Notes: a model not told the origin generated them from the sequence alone. Positions 49,801 through 58,323 are shown, numbered from the stretch's first letter. The stretch is DNA of 64,000 bases from ELB16-189 sp018266435 (GCA_030123525.1 CP126125.1:496001-560000); one strand, 5' to 3'. Numbers and translations are program-made.

Positions 49801-51181
49801 TTGCTTTCCCTTCAATTAGTTTGGGCTGAAATGCCTGAATACCCAGTCTGTGAAGCGTTGGGGCACGGTTTAAAAGAACCGGATGTCCTTTCAATACGTT
49901 TTCCAAAATATCCCACACAACAGGATCTTTGCGGTCTACAATTTTCTTGGCCGACTTAACCGTCTTTACAATTCCTCTTTCAATGAGTTTGCGAATGATG
50001 AATGGCTTAAACAATTCGGCAGCCATATCTTTTGGAAGACCACACTCATGCAATTTCAACTCGGGGCCAACCACAATAACCGAACGGCCTGAATAGTCAA
50101 CACGCTTACCAAGTAAGTTCTGACGGAAACGTCCTTGCTTACCCTTCAGCATATCGCTCAATGATTTCAACGCACGGTTACCATCTGAACGAACTGCGTT
50201 AACTTTTCTCGAATTATCAAACAATGAGTCAACAGCCTCTTGAAGCATGCGTTTCTCGTTACGCAGAATCACTTCAGGTGCTTTAATATCAATCAATCGC
50301 TTCAGACGGTTATTACGAATGATTACGCGTCTGTATAAATCATTTAAGTCAGAAGTGGCAAAACGACCACCATCCAACGGCACCAGCGGTCGCAACTCAG
50401 GCGGAATAACCGGCACCATGCGAATGGTCATCCACTCAGGTTTGTTTTCAACGCGTGTGTTCGCATCGCGGAAAGCTTCCACTACTTTCAATCGCTTCAA
50501 TGCTTCGGCTTTGCGCTGTTGAGATGTATCCGTTGCTGCCTGGTGGCGCAACTCATAGGACAATGTGTCGAGGTTTAAGCGACCTAATAACATTTCAAGG
50601 GCGTCTGCACCCATCTTGGCAATGAACTTTTTCGGATCGCTGTCGTCCAATAATTGATTTTCGCGAGGAAGTTTGTCAACAATTTCCAGGTATTCTTCTT
50701 CGGTTAAAAAATCAAGACGGTTTACTCCATCTTCTTCTTTAACACCTGGTTGAATTACCACGAAGCGTTCATAGTAAATGATCTGATCAAGTTTTTTGGT
50801 GGGAAGGCCCAACAAGTAACCGATTTTATTAGGCAGTGAACGGAAATACCAGATATGCGCCACTGGCACCACCAATTCGATGTGGCCCATACGTTCGCGT
50901 CTTACTTTCTTTTCAGTAACTTCTACTCCGCAACGGTCACAGATGATGCCTTTGTAGCGGATTCGTTTGTACTTTCCGCAATGGCATTCCCAATCTTTAA
51001 CGGGTCCGAAAATGCGTTCGCAAAACAACCCGCCCATCTCGGGTTTGTACGTGCGGTAGTTAATGGTTTCGGGTTGGGTGATTTCACCATGCGAACTTTC
51101 CAGAATAGATTCCGGAGAAGCCAGACTGATGGTGATCTTTGAGAAGTCGTTGTTGATTTTTTTATTTTTTCTGAAAGACAT
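46892..51181 (-). CDS. rpoC: RNA polymerase subunit beta'
   Basis: A protein of 1429 residues. Its zinc-binding N-terminus (ECHCGKYKRIRYKGIICDRC) and the catalytic Mg-binding NADFDGDQMAVHVPL near residues 468-476 are intact. GARGSREQIRQLGGMRGLM of the bridge-helix/trigger-loop region and the SIGEPGTQLTLRTFH block are present. The segment around 940-1130 includes sequence typical of the Bacteroidota insert. It lies 99 bp after rpoB; the gap contains an inverted repeat but no terminator, and rpoC ends at a strong terminator, so it is the last gene of the unit. Confidence 0.98.
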   Translation of the reverse strand: MSFRKNKKINNDFSKITISLASPESILESSHGEITQPETINYRTYKPEMGGLFCERIFGPVKDWECHCGKYKRIRYKGIICDRCGVEVTEKKVRRERMGHIELVVPVAHIWYFRSLPNKIGYLLGLPTKKLDQIIYYERFVVIQPGVKEEDGVNRLDFLTEEEYLEIVDKLPRENQLLDDSDPKKFIAKMGADALEMLLGRLNLDTLSYELRHQAATDTSQQRKAEALKRLKVVEAFRDANTRVENKPEWMTIRMVPVIPPELRPLVPLDGGRFATSDLNDLYRRVIIRNNRLKRLIDIKAPEVILRNEKRMLQEAVDSLFDNSRKVNAVRSDGNRALKSLSDMLKGKQGRFRQNLLGKRVDYSGRSVIVVGPELKLHECGLPKDMAAELFKPFIIRKLIERGIVKTVKSAKKIVDRKDPVVWDILENVLKGHPVLLNRAPTLHRLGIQAFQPKLIEGKAIQLHPLVCTAFNADFDGDQMAVHVPLGQEAVLEASLLMLSSHNILNPANGAPITVPSQDMVLGLYYLTKGRKGEKGEGKKFYSPAEVIVAYNEGKLSKHAIIKVKVNIKDKKAGTIEKKMIETVTGRVIFNQVMPEEVGFVDELLTKKKLQTIIADVYKLAGQAKTAKFLDDIKELGFQMAYRGGLSMGLGDVKVPAEKKKLVEEAQKEVDSVWNNYMMGLITDNERYNQVIDIWTRTNTMLTNTLMKQLEEDQQGFNSIYMMMHSGARGSREQIRQLGGMRGLMAKPQKNLAGSVGSIIENPILSNFREGLDVLEYFISTHGARKGLADTALKTADAGYLTRRLVDVAQDLVITEEDCGTLRGLMVTALKDNEDIVEPLSERIVGRTSVHDIYDPVSEKLICEANQEITDEIAKQIDETAIEEVEIRSVLTCETKFGACAKCYGRNLATGKVVQMGEAVGVIAAQSIGEPGTQLTLRTFHVGGTASNIAVDANIKAKFAGVVEFEGIRTVDTTDKDDNKVKVVMGRTGEIRIVDSEKRVLIANNVPYGAFLRVKDGQKVEKNEELCYWDPYNAVILSEFDGEIGYEAIIEGITYKEESDEQTGHREKVITDTRDKTKNPAIIVNGKSETKGYNIPVGAHLAVDAGEKIKAGHVLAKIPRTMGKSRDITGGLPRVTELFEARNPSNPAVVSEIDGVVTYGGIKRGNREIFIESKDGVQKRYLVPLSKHILVQDNDFVRAGQPLSDGAITPSDILSIKGPTAVQEYLVNEIQEVYRLQGVKINDKHIECIVSQMMQKVEIVDSGDTTFLPGEYVDKFEFREVNDLVLDKKVVTDAGDSTRFKMGQIITGRELRDENSSLKRKDQRTVETREALAAVSRPTLQGITQASLKTESWLSAASFQETTKVLSEAAIRGKADQLMGLKENVIVGHLIPAGTGQREFENLLVTSEEEYQQLAGAPERRIRERELQD

Positions 51182-51230
51182 GTGTTGTGTATTTTCAGTT
51201 AACTAATCTTATTTCCGTCTATAGTCAATG

Positions 51231-51271
51231 GTCAATAGTCCATTGCCTCTATCCGGCCATGGACTATCGAC
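51231..51271. repeat. Inverted repeat in the rpoB-rpoC gap
   Basis: GTCAATAGTCCATTG (51231-51245) faces CCATGGACTATCGAC (51257-51271), pairing over 15 positions with two mismatches around 11 bases. It would form a hairpin in the mRNA between rpoB and rpoC. There is no T-tract, so it is not a terminator. Confidence 0.6.
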
Positions 51272-51280
51272 TGTTGAATT

Positions 51281-54200
51281 TTAATCCATCGTAATTTCTA
51301 GTGCAAGGCCTCTCAGTTCATGAACCAAAACATTGAATGATTCAGGAATATTTGGTTTGCGCATGTTCTCGCCTTTCACAATTGATTCGTATGCTTTTGC
51401 ACGACCAATGACATCGTCTGATTTGATGGTGAGTATCTCCTGAAGGATGTGCGAAGCACCAAACGCTTCAATTGCCCATACTTCCATCTCGCCAAAACGC
51501 TGACCACCAAACTGTGCTTTACCGCCCAAAGGTTGTTGTGTAATGAGTGAGTACGGCCCAATTGAGCGGGCGTGCATCTTATCATCTACCAAGTGGCCGA
51601 GTTTCAGCATGTAGGCTATACCAACAGTTACCGGTTGATCAAATTTTTGACCGGTCAATCCATCATACAAGTATGTGCGGCCATATTCGGGCAGACCGGC
51701 TTCTTTCAATTCAGCCGAAACATTGTCGATAGAGGCACCGTCAAAAATCGGGGTGGCATATTTTCTATTCAGTTTCATGCCTGCCCATGCTAATACGGTT
51801 TCATAAATTTGGCCTAAGTTCATACGCGAGGGTACGCCCAAAGGGTTCAAGCAAATATCGACCGGTGTTCCGTCTTCAAGGAATGGCATATCTTCTTCAC
51901 GAACAATTCGAGCTACTACACCTTTATTTCCGTGGCGACCTGCCATTTTATCTCCTACTTTCAATTTGCGTTTTTTAGCTACATACACTTTGGCCAGTTG
52001 AACAATACCAGCCGGCAATTCATCGCCTACTTCAAGTGTAAAGCGTTCGCGTTTGAATTCACCCGAAATAACGTTGCGTCTGTTCAGGTAATTTTTTACC
52101 AGTTCGGCCACCAGGTCATTCGTTTCATCATCAGTTGACCAACTCTCCAAACTAATGTCAGCAATCAGGTTCACTTCTTCAGGAACATTATAATTGCTTT
52201 CATCGCGGTAAATGTTCTTATCGGGAAACAGGTTGTGCTCCAGTACTTTTGAAGAAAACTTCACCCCTTTGCTGATCAATTCATCACCAAATTTGTGCTT
52301 CACGCCCTGGCTGGTTTTGCCTGTCAACAATGAAGTGAGCTTCTTGATCATTTCATCGCGCAGTTCAGTAAGGTCTTTGCTGTAACGGTTTTTCAACACG
52401 TCTAATTCTTTCTTCGACTTACTGCGAACATCTTTATCGCGTTTGGGTCGTGAAAATAATTTGGTATCGATCACCACGCCCTTCAATGATGGCGGTGCTT
52501 TCATCGAAGCATCTTTCACATCACCGGCTTTGTCACCAAAGATGGCGCGCAACAATTTTTCTTCTGGTGTAGGATCGGTTTCACCTTTAGGCGTAATCTT
52601 TCCGATCAGAATATCTCCTTCTTTTACTTCTGCGCCTACGCGAATGATACCGTTCTCATCCAAATTCTTAACGGCTTCTTCACTCACATTAGGAATCTCT
52701 GAAGTCAATTCTTCTTCTCCGCGTTTAGTATCACGAACTTCTAATTCAAATTCTTCTACGTGGATGGAAGTGTACACATCATCACGAACTACGCGTTCTG
52801 AAATAACTATCGCATCCTCGAAGTTGTATCCTTGCCAAGGCATATAAGCCACCAGCAGGTTTCTACCCAATGCCAATTCGCCCTTTTCAGTACCGTAGCC
52901 TTGGCACAACGGCTGTCCTTTTGAAATTTTTTCTCCTTTTTTTACAATCGGAGTCAGGTTGATACAAGTGTCTTGATTGGTTCTTCTGAACTTAATCAGG
53001 CTGTACGTCTTGAACTCATCATCGAAGCGAACGAGTTTCTGTTCTTCAGAAACATCGTACTTAATGGTAATCTTTTTAGAGTCAACATACTCTACAATAC
53101 CCGATCCTTCGGCCAAAATCAATGCGCGTGAATCCATCGCGATTTTCCCTTCTAGGCCCGTGCCCACAATGGGGGCTTCAGGCCTCAACAACGGAACTGC
53201 CTGACGTTGCATGTTAGAGCCCATCAAAGCACGGTTAGCATCATCGTGTTCGAGGAAAGGAATCAACGAAGCGGCAATGGATACGATTTGGTTGGGGGCA
53301 ATATCCATGTAGCGAACCTCTTTTGGTTCTACCACAGGAAAATCACCTTCAAAACGTGCTTTTACTTTTTCATCTTCCAACTCACCATTAGATTTCAACT
53401 TCACATTAGCCTGAGCTATGTTGTGTGTATCTTCTTCCTCAGCTGTTAAGAACACTACACCTTTGCCTGTTACTTTTCCGTTTTCCAGTTTACGGTAAGG
53501 AGTTTCAATAAAGCCCATCTTGTTCACTTTAGCGTGAACACACAGTGATGAGATCAATCCGATATTCGGTCCTTCCGGTGTTTCAATCGTACACAAACGA
53601 CCGTAGTGCGTATAGTGTACATCTCGAACCTCAAAACCCGCGCGCTCTCTTGAAAGACCGCCTGGCCCGAGTGCCGACATTCTGCGCTTGTGTGTGATCT
53701 CTGCCAACGGGTTGGTTTGATCCATAAACTGCGACAGTTGGTTTGTTCCAAAGAATGAATTGATCACAGAAGACAACGTACGTGCGTTGATCAAATCAAC
53801 TGGTTTGAAATCTTCGTTATCACGAACGTTCATTCTTTCTTTAATGGTTCTTGCCATACGCGCAAGCCCCACACCAAATTGTGAATACAATTGTTCACCA
53901 ACCGTACGCACACGTCTGTTGCTCAGGTGATCGATGTCGTCAACTACTGCTTTTGAGTTGATGAGTCCGATCAGGTATTTTACAATAAGAATAATGTCTT
54001 CGGTAGTTAACACACGCTGGTCTGCGCTCAGATCCAGACCCAGTTTTTTGTTAATCCGGTAACGGCCAACTTCACCGAGGTCATAACGCTTCTCGCTAAA
54101 GAACAAACTCTGGATAATATCGCGGGCCGTTTGTTCATCCGGTGCTTCTGTGTTTCTCAGTTGACGATAGATTTGCTCAACTGCTTCTTTTTCTGAATTG

Positions 54201-55150
54201 GAGTTATCTTTTGCCAGCGTGTTGAAGATAATCTGGAAATCAGCTACGTTCACATCTTCGCGATGAAGTATAATTGACTTAACGCCCGATTCTACAATCA
54301 CATCCACATCTTCTGCTTCAATCACATGGTCGCGCTCCAACAATACTTCGTTGCGGTCAATGGAAACCACCTCACCGGTATCTTCGTCCACAAAGTCTTC
54401 TGTCCATGTTTTCAAAACACGGGCTGCTAACTTGCGGCCCACCATTTTTTTCAATATACCTTTGTTGGCTTCTACTTCTTCGCTCAACCCAAACAAATCC
54501 AAAATATCTTTATCTGTTCCATAACCAATAGCACGGAGCAATGTGGTTACGGGAAATTTTTTCTTCCGGTCTATGTATGCATACATTACGGCATTTACAT
54601 CGGTGGCAAATTCAATCCACGATCCTTTGAAAGGGATAATCCTTGCCGAGTATAATTTCGTTCCGTTGGTGTGTTTACTCATGGCAAAGAACACACCGGG
54701 TGAACGATGCAATTGTGATACAATCACACGCTCGGCACCGTTAATCACGAACGAGCCTTTTTCGGTCATGTAGGGGATATTGCCCAAGAATACTTCTTGT
54801 TCGATGGTTTCAAAATCCTCGTTGTCTTCATCGTTGCAAGTCAAACGAAGTTTTGCTTTTAAAGGAACAGAAAATGTTAATCCCCGATCAATGCATTCAT
54901 CTACGTTGTACTTGGGCGGATCAATTGTATAATCCACAAATTCCAGCACAAAGTTTTCGCGTGAATCAGAAATGGGGAAATTTTCTGCAAATACTTTAAA
55001 TAGACCTTCGTTCTGCCGTTTTTCGGCAGGTGTTTCGATCTGCAAAAAATCTTTGAATGATTGAAGTTGTATGTCCAAGAAGTCTGGATAGTCCAGCACT
55101 TTATCGATGGACGAGAAATCAATTCGGTTGTTTGATGTTTTCTTTGCCAA
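51281..55150 (-). CDS. rpoB: RNA polymerase subunit beta (TTG start)
   Basis: A protein of 1289 residues beginning at TTG (55148-55150): the frame upstream is closed by TAA five codons earlier and no ATG exists before residue 100, so TTG is the only sensible start. The rifampicin-region block QLSQFMDQTNPLAEITHKRRMSALGPGG is present in wild-type form as far as can be judged, and the C-terminal MRKPNIPESFNVLVHELRG block is as usual. It lies 157 bp after rplL; that gap holds two mutually exclusive hairpins that could regulate entry into rpoBC. Confidence 0.98.
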   Translation of the reverse strand: MAKKTSNNRIDFSSIDKVLDYPDFLDIQLQSFKDFLQIETPAEKRQNEGLFKVFAENFPISDSRENFVLEFVDYTIDPPKYNVDECIDRGLTFSVPLKAKLRLTCNDEDNEDFETIEQEVFLGNIPYMTEKGSFVINGAERVIVSQLHRSPGVFFAMSKHTNGTKLYSARIIPFKGSWIEFATDVNAVMYAYIDRKKKFPVTTLLRAIGYGTDKDILDLFGLSEEVEANKGILKKMVGRKLAARVLKTWTEDFVDEDTGEVVSIDRNEVLLERDHVIEAEDVDVIVESGVKSIILHREDVNVADFQIIFNTLAKDNSNSEKEAVEQIYRQLRNTEAPDEQTARDIIQSLFFSEKRYDLGEVGRYRINKKLGLDLSADQRVLTTEDIILIVKYLIGLINSKAVVDDIDHLSNRRVRTVGEQLYSQFGVGLARMARTIKERMNVRDNEDFKPVDLINARTLSSVINSFFGTNQLSQFMDQTNPLAEITHKRRMSALGPGGLSRERAGFEVRDVHYTHYGRLCTIETPEGPNIGLISSLCVHAKVNKMGFIETPYRKLENGKVTGKGVVFLTAEEEDTHNIAQANVKLKSNGELEDEKVKARFEGDFPVVEPKEVRYMDIAPNQIVSIAASLIPFLEHDDANRALMGSNMQRQAVPLLRPEAPIVGTGLEGKIAMDSRALILAEGSGIVEYVDSKKITIKYDVSEEQKLVRFDDEFKTYSLIKFRRTNQDTCINLTPIVKKGEKISKGQPLCQGYGTEKGELALGRNLLVAYMPWQGYNFEDAIVISERVVRDDVYTSIHVEEFELEVRDTKRGEEELTSEIPNVSEEAVKNLDENGIIRVGAEVKEGDILIGKITPKGETDPTPEEKLLRAIFGDKAGDVKDASMKAPPSLKGVVIDTKLFSRPKRDKDVRSKSKKELDVLKNRYSKDLTELRDEMIKKLTSLLTGKTSQGVKHKFGDELISKGVKFSSKVLEHNLFPDKNIYRDESNYNVPEEVNLIADISLESWSTDDETNDLVAELVKNYLNRRNVISGEFKRERFTLEVGDELPAGIVQLAKVYVAKKRKLKVGDKMAGRHGNKGVVARIVREEDMPFLEDGTPVDICLNPLGVPSRMNLGQIYETVLAWAGMKLNRKYATPIFDGASIDNVSAELKEAGLPEYGRTYLYDGLTGQKFDQPVTVGIAYMLKLGHLVDDKMHARSIGPYSLITQQPLGGKAQFGGQRFGEMEVWAIEAFGASHILQEILTIKSDDVIGRAKAYESIVKGENMRKPNIPESFNVLVHELRGLALEITMD

Positions 55151-55234
55151 GGTGCTTAGCGGTTAAATTTTTCCCGAACCAGAAATTTTTAAAACTATTT
55201 TAGATACGTTTATGCCTGATGCATAAATGAGGAA

Positions 55235-55283
55235 AGACCCCGAACCTTTGATCGAAGGATCGGGGTCTGAAATTCCTTTCAGA
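55235..55283 (-). promoter_or_regulatory. Two competing hairpins in the rplL-rpoB gap
   Basis: AGACCCCGA (55235-55243) pairs with TCGGGGTCT (55260-55268) in a strong 9-bp stem with a small inner CCTT/AAGG helix. TCTGAAA (55266-55272) pairs with TTTCAGA (55277-55283). The second stem shares three bases with the first, so only one can form fully. An attenuator or RNase processing site is plausible; a classical U-tract is lacking. Confidence 0.55.
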
Positions 55284-55307
55284 CGGTATCTGCGCCTTTC
55301 AAAAAAA

Positions 55308-55685
55308 TTATTTCAACTCTACTTCAGCGCCAGCCTCAACCAGTTGTTTTTTCAGGTTTTCAGCTTCGTCTTTAGGCAAGCCTTCTTTGATAGTTTTAGG
55401 AGCTCCGTCAACTACATCTTTAGCTTCTTTCAAGCCAAGACCCGTCAACTCTTTCACTAATTTTACGATTTGCAGTTTGTTAGCACCTGCGCTCTTCAAT
55501 ACTACATCGAAGTTAGTTTTTTCGGCAGCAGCCGCAGCGCCACCGGCAGCCGGGCCAGCCGCAACTGCCACCGCAGCAGCCGCAGGCTCAATGCCATATG
55601 TTTCTTTTAAATAAGAAGCTAATTCATTTACTTCTTTTACGGTAAGTTCTACCAGTTGATCGCCAATTGATTTGATATCCGCCAT
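55308..55685 (-). CDS. rplL: Ribosomal protein bL12 (L7/L12)
   Basis: A protein of 125 residues, the stalk protein that recruits translation factors. The N-terminal dimerisation part (ADIKSIGDQLVELTVKEV) leads to an Ala/Gly/Pro-rich hinge (AAAAVAVAAGPAAGGAAAAA), then the globular factor-binding domain (KTNFDVVLKSAGANKLQIVK, LGLKEAKDVVDGAPKTIKEG). Length and order are standard. It follows rplJ by 34 bp and precedes the rpoB leader. Confidence 0.97.
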   Translation of the reverse strand: MADIKSIGDQLVELTVKEVNELASYLKETYGIEPAAAAVAVAAGPAAGGAAAAAEKTNFDVVLKSAGANKLQIVKLVKELTGLGLKEAKDVVDGAPKTIKEGLPKDEAENLKKQLVEAGAEVELK

Positions 55686-55719
55686 GATTGATAATTGTTT
55701 TAAATTTTAAGATTCAGTT

Positions 55720-56247
55720 TTAGTTTTTTCTTTCTTCCAGTGCTTTCACCAAGCCTGCCACCGTTTGTTTGCCGCTCAACAGAGCTGACAATACATTTTT
55801 GGCAGGAGATTGCAGCAAGGAAATAATTTCGCCTAACAGTTCGTTTTTCGATTTCAACTCACTGAGTGTGTTCAAATGTTCCTCACCGATATAGAGAGAA
55901 GACTGAATGGAAGCTGCTTTTAAGCCAGGCTTGCCCTCTAATTTCTTGCGGTATTCTTTGATCACTTTTGCGGGTGCGTTGCCCGATTCTTTCGAGAACA
56001 TAACCCCGGAAAACCCTTTCAGTGTTTTGAAAACGTCTTCGTAGTTGGCTTTCTGTTTTTCCAGTGCCTTGCGGATCAGTGTGTTTTTATAAACCACATA
56101 CTCCACCCCCGCATGGAAACATAATTTGCGTAGAGCATTCACCTGAGCTACCGTTAAACCTGAAGCATCGGTGATGTAAAAATGATTATTCTGAGAAAAT
56201 TTCTCAGCTAATTCATCAATGATTTGTCCTTTTTCCTCTCTGGTCAT
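55720..56247 (-). CDS. rplJ: Ribosomal protein uL10
   Basis: A protein of 175 residues that anchors the L12 dimers on the ribosome. Segments TREEKGQIIDELAEKFSQNN, YITDASGLTVAQVNALRKLC and VVYKNTLIRKALEKQ are typical, and the C-terminal helix (LLSGKQTVAGLVKALEERKN) binds L12. Only 17 bp separate it from rplA, so the long rplJ leader that carries the L10 autoregulatory site in enterobacteria has no room here. If autoregulation exists, it must use another site. Confidence 0.96.
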   Translation of the reverse strand: MTREEKGQIIDELAEKFSQNNHFYITDASGLTVAQVNALRKLCFHAGVEYVVYKNTLIRKALEKQKANYEDVFKTLKGFSGVMFSKESGNAPAKVIKEYRKKLEGKPGLKAASIQSSLYIGEEHLNTLSELKSKNELLGEIISLLQSPAKNVLSALLSGKQTVAGLVKALEERKN

Positions 56248-56264
56248 TGTCTTTTTAGTTAAAA

Positions 56265-56960
56265 TTAAATGCCTAAGGAATTTGCGTCTACCCGAATACC
56301 CGGACTCATTGTCGTAGAGAGCGATACACTTTGTATGTAGGTGCCTTTAGCCGAAGCCGGTTTCAACTTTACTACGGCATTAATCAATTCAGCGGCATTA
56401 TCTTTGATTTTGTCAGCATCAAATGAAGCTTTGCCTACACTGGCGTGAATGATTCCTTGTTTGTCGATTTTAAAGTCAACTTTACCGGCTTTCACTTCTT
56501 TTACGGCTTTGCCTACATCGAGGGTAACGGTGCCAGATTTGGGATTGGGCATCAACCCGCGAGGGCCAAGTACTTTACCCAACTTACCAACCTTAGCCAT
56601 AACGGTGGGCATCGTGATGATGACATCCACATCGGTCCATCCGCCTTCAATTTTTTGAATGTATTCATCCAAACCTACGTGCTCGGCACCGGCCTCTTTT
56701 GCGTCCTGTACTTTGTCAGGTGTGCAAAGCACCAGCACACGAACGGTTTTTCCAATTCCGTGAGGCAATGAAACCACACCGCGTACCATCTGGTCTGATT
56801 TTTTGGGATCGATGCCCAGGCGGATGTCTACATCAACCGATGCATCAAATTTGGTGAAGGTAATGTCCTTCACCATCTTGGCCGCATCCGTCAGCGAGTA
56901 TTCCTTCTCCAAGTTGTACTTGGCAAGAACCGCTTTTCTGTTTTTTGATACTCGTGCCAT
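56265..56960 (-). CDS. rplA: Ribosomal protein uL1
   Basis: A protein of 231 residues of the L1 stalk. SLTDAAKMVKDITFTKFDAS, VVSLPHGIGKTVRVLVLC and GLMPNPKSGTVTLDVGKAV are as expected for uL1. It follows rplK with a 97-bp gap containing small inverted repeats. In many bacteria L1 represses its own rplK-rplA mRNA; a binding site could lie in that leader or in the rplK leader but was not identified. Confidence 0.97.
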   Translation of the reverse strand: MARVSKNRKAVLAKYNLEKEYSLTDAAKMVKDITFTKFDASVDVDIRLGIDPKKSDQMVRGVVSLPHGIGKTVRVLVLCTPDKVQDAKEAGAEHVGLDEYIQKIEGGWTDVDVIITMPTVMAKVGKLGKVLGPRGLMPNPKSGTVTLDVGKAVKEVKAGKVDFKIDKQGIIHASVGKASFDADKIKDNAAELINAVVKLKPASAKGTYIQSVSLSTTMSPGIRVDANSLGI

Positions 56961-57013
56961 CTTTTTCGTTTTCGTTAATGGTTATTCGTCATACGTCATT
57001 TGTTGAATGGGTC

Positions 57014-57031
57014 AGTGGAAGCCTTGCCACT
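57014..57031. repeat. Small inverted repeat in the rplK-rplA gap
   Basis: AGTGG (57014-57018) faces CCACT (57027-57031), extended outward by GTC/GAC with spacing. Several CGTCATACG/ACGT-like words surround it. It is similar in style to the other short palindromic intergenic words in this cluster. Confidence 0.4.
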
Positions 57032-57057
57032 CACGCCTGACGTTTTACGTCTAACGT

Positions 57058-57501
57058 TTACTTATTCCACGGAGCAGCTCCACTTACTGTAACACCCATA
57101 GAGCGTGCTGTTCCGGCAATCATTTTCATGGCTGACTCAACCTTAAAAGCATTGAGGTCAGGCATTTTTAATTCAGCAATTTTTTTGATTTGATCCCAAG
57201 AGATTGAACCCACTTTGGCGCGATTCGGTTCTTTTGATCCTTTTTGTATTTTGATGGCCTCCATGATCAGCACGGCTGCCGGAGGAGTTTTAATCACGAA
57301 GTCGAACGACTTGTCATTATAGATTGTAATCAACACGGGAAGAACCTGCCCGGGCTTGTCTTGCGAGCGTGCATTAAACTGCTTGCAAAAATCCATGATG
57401 TTCAAACCCTTTGAACCCAACGCAGGACCGATTGGAGGAGCCGGGTTGGCTGCGCCACCCTTCACTTGTAATTTCAAATAACCTGTTACTTCCTTTGCCA
57501 T
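57058..57501 (-). CDS. rplK: Ribosomal protein uL11
   Basis: A protein of 147 residues that binds the GTPase-associated centre of 23S rRNA. GYLKLQVKGGAANPAPPIGP, ALGSKGLNIMDFCKQFNART-type sequence (here ARSQ) and the C-terminal IAGTARSMGVTVSG mark it. It is the first gene of its unit: a complete promoter lies 69-100 bp upstream, and the usual neighbour nusG is about 820 bp away behind a terminator. Confidence 0.97.
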   Translation of the reverse strand: MAKEVTGYLKLQVKGGAANPAPPIGPALGSKGLNIMDFCKQFNARSQDKPGQVLPVLITIYNDKSFDFVIKTPPAAVLIMEAIKIQKGSKEPNRAKVGSISWDQIKKIAELKMPDLNAFKVESAMKMIAGTARSMGVTVSGAAPWNK

Positions 57502-57570
57502 AATCTATTTTTTGAGGCAGTCACGCCCTTGGTAAAACGTTATTTAGTCTGGGGTATCTAAAAAGGACTG
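57502..57570 (-). promoter_or_regulatory. rplK leader
   Basis: About 69 bases between the -7 box and the rplK ATG, A/T-rich, with no clear hairpin. It begins with GCAGTCCTTTT, the same block as at the tRNA-Trp/secE promoter. Confidence 0.5.
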
Positions 57571-57601
57571 CAAATGTAATGGATTTGTGGATTAAACCAA
57601 A
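57571..57601 (-). promoter_or_regulatory. rplK-rpoC promoter (TTTG, 19 bp, TACATTTG)
   Basis: Perfect Bacteroidota elements: -7 TACATTTG at 57571-57578 and -33 TTTG at 57598-57601, spaced 19 bp. It is placed between the decayed gene and rplK. Confidence 0.93.
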
Positions 57602-57642
57602 AAGCGTACCTGAATTTTTTCCAGAATCGCCTTAATTGATTA

Positions 57643-58167
57643 TCAGGTAGTTATGTCTTGGCGATATTCTTCCTGCTTCACTCCTAAGGGATTAATATTT
57701 TGATCACCTTCAAAGGACTTTATCATATGAGTTGATAAACTATTTACTTTTTTCAATACACCTATGTTTAAATCTTCAGGTCTGTTAAAAATAGCTTGTT
57801 AATTCATAAGTAATAGCCACACAAATAAGTAATAGACTAGTGTGTCTTTCATAACTATTTTGTAGCGAATTAATCTTAAATAACACCTGACCTATTCTAC
57901 CAGTCCCAGCTACTAAGAATCAGAACGGGCTTTTGTCTGCATCTATGCGGCAACTATCTTATTATGATCCTGACCAACATAATTAAACGCATTCTGCTAA
58001 TTGCCATAATTTGCTTGCAAATATTCTTGCACCTTTCTGCTGAAGAGGAGACAACAATCATTGTTGTAATTCTTTCTTAAAGACACATTATCAGAGCATG
58101 AAACAATTAGTACTGTGAGAAATAGGGCAACTACAATTTTATTTTTGATTCTGTGTTTATGAAACAC
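57643..58167 (-). pseudogene. Decayed lipoprotein gene between nusG and rplK
   Basis: From a GTG at 58167 the frame reads a lipoprotein signal (KIVVALFLTVLIVSCSDN) and then about 30 more codons to a stop (TAG). Past it, in the same frame, stands QNAFNYVGQDHNKIVAA, with a YVGxxHN pattern I recall from exported Bacteroidota proteins. The middle then reads sensibly only in another frame (KINSLQNSYERHTSLLLIC). The last part returns to the first frame (FNRPEDLNIGVLKKVNSLST) and ends at 57643. Several stops and two frame changes show a dead gene. Whether it ever belonged to this locus is unknown. Confidence 0.7.
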
Positions 58168-58237
58168 TGATCGGATTTGACTTTACCCTCTCATCAAAAT
58201 CAAACTATAACGAAAACTTACAGTATCGTTTTTGGGT

Positions 58238-58269
58238 AAAAAAAATCGCTCGCTTGTTCAGCGAGCGAT
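58238..58269 (-). terminator. Terminator after nusG
   Basis: A perfect 9-bp stem, ATCGCTCGC with GCGAGCGAT (arms 58261-58269 and 58245-58253), around a 7-nt loop, followed by eight T (58238-58245) on the minus strand. It lies 54 bp after the nusG stop. Confidence 0.95.
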
Positions 58270-58323
58270 AATATTTTCAAACAGTCAAATTTTATTTCAA
58301 AAATTATTTCCAGGTTCTTTTCA

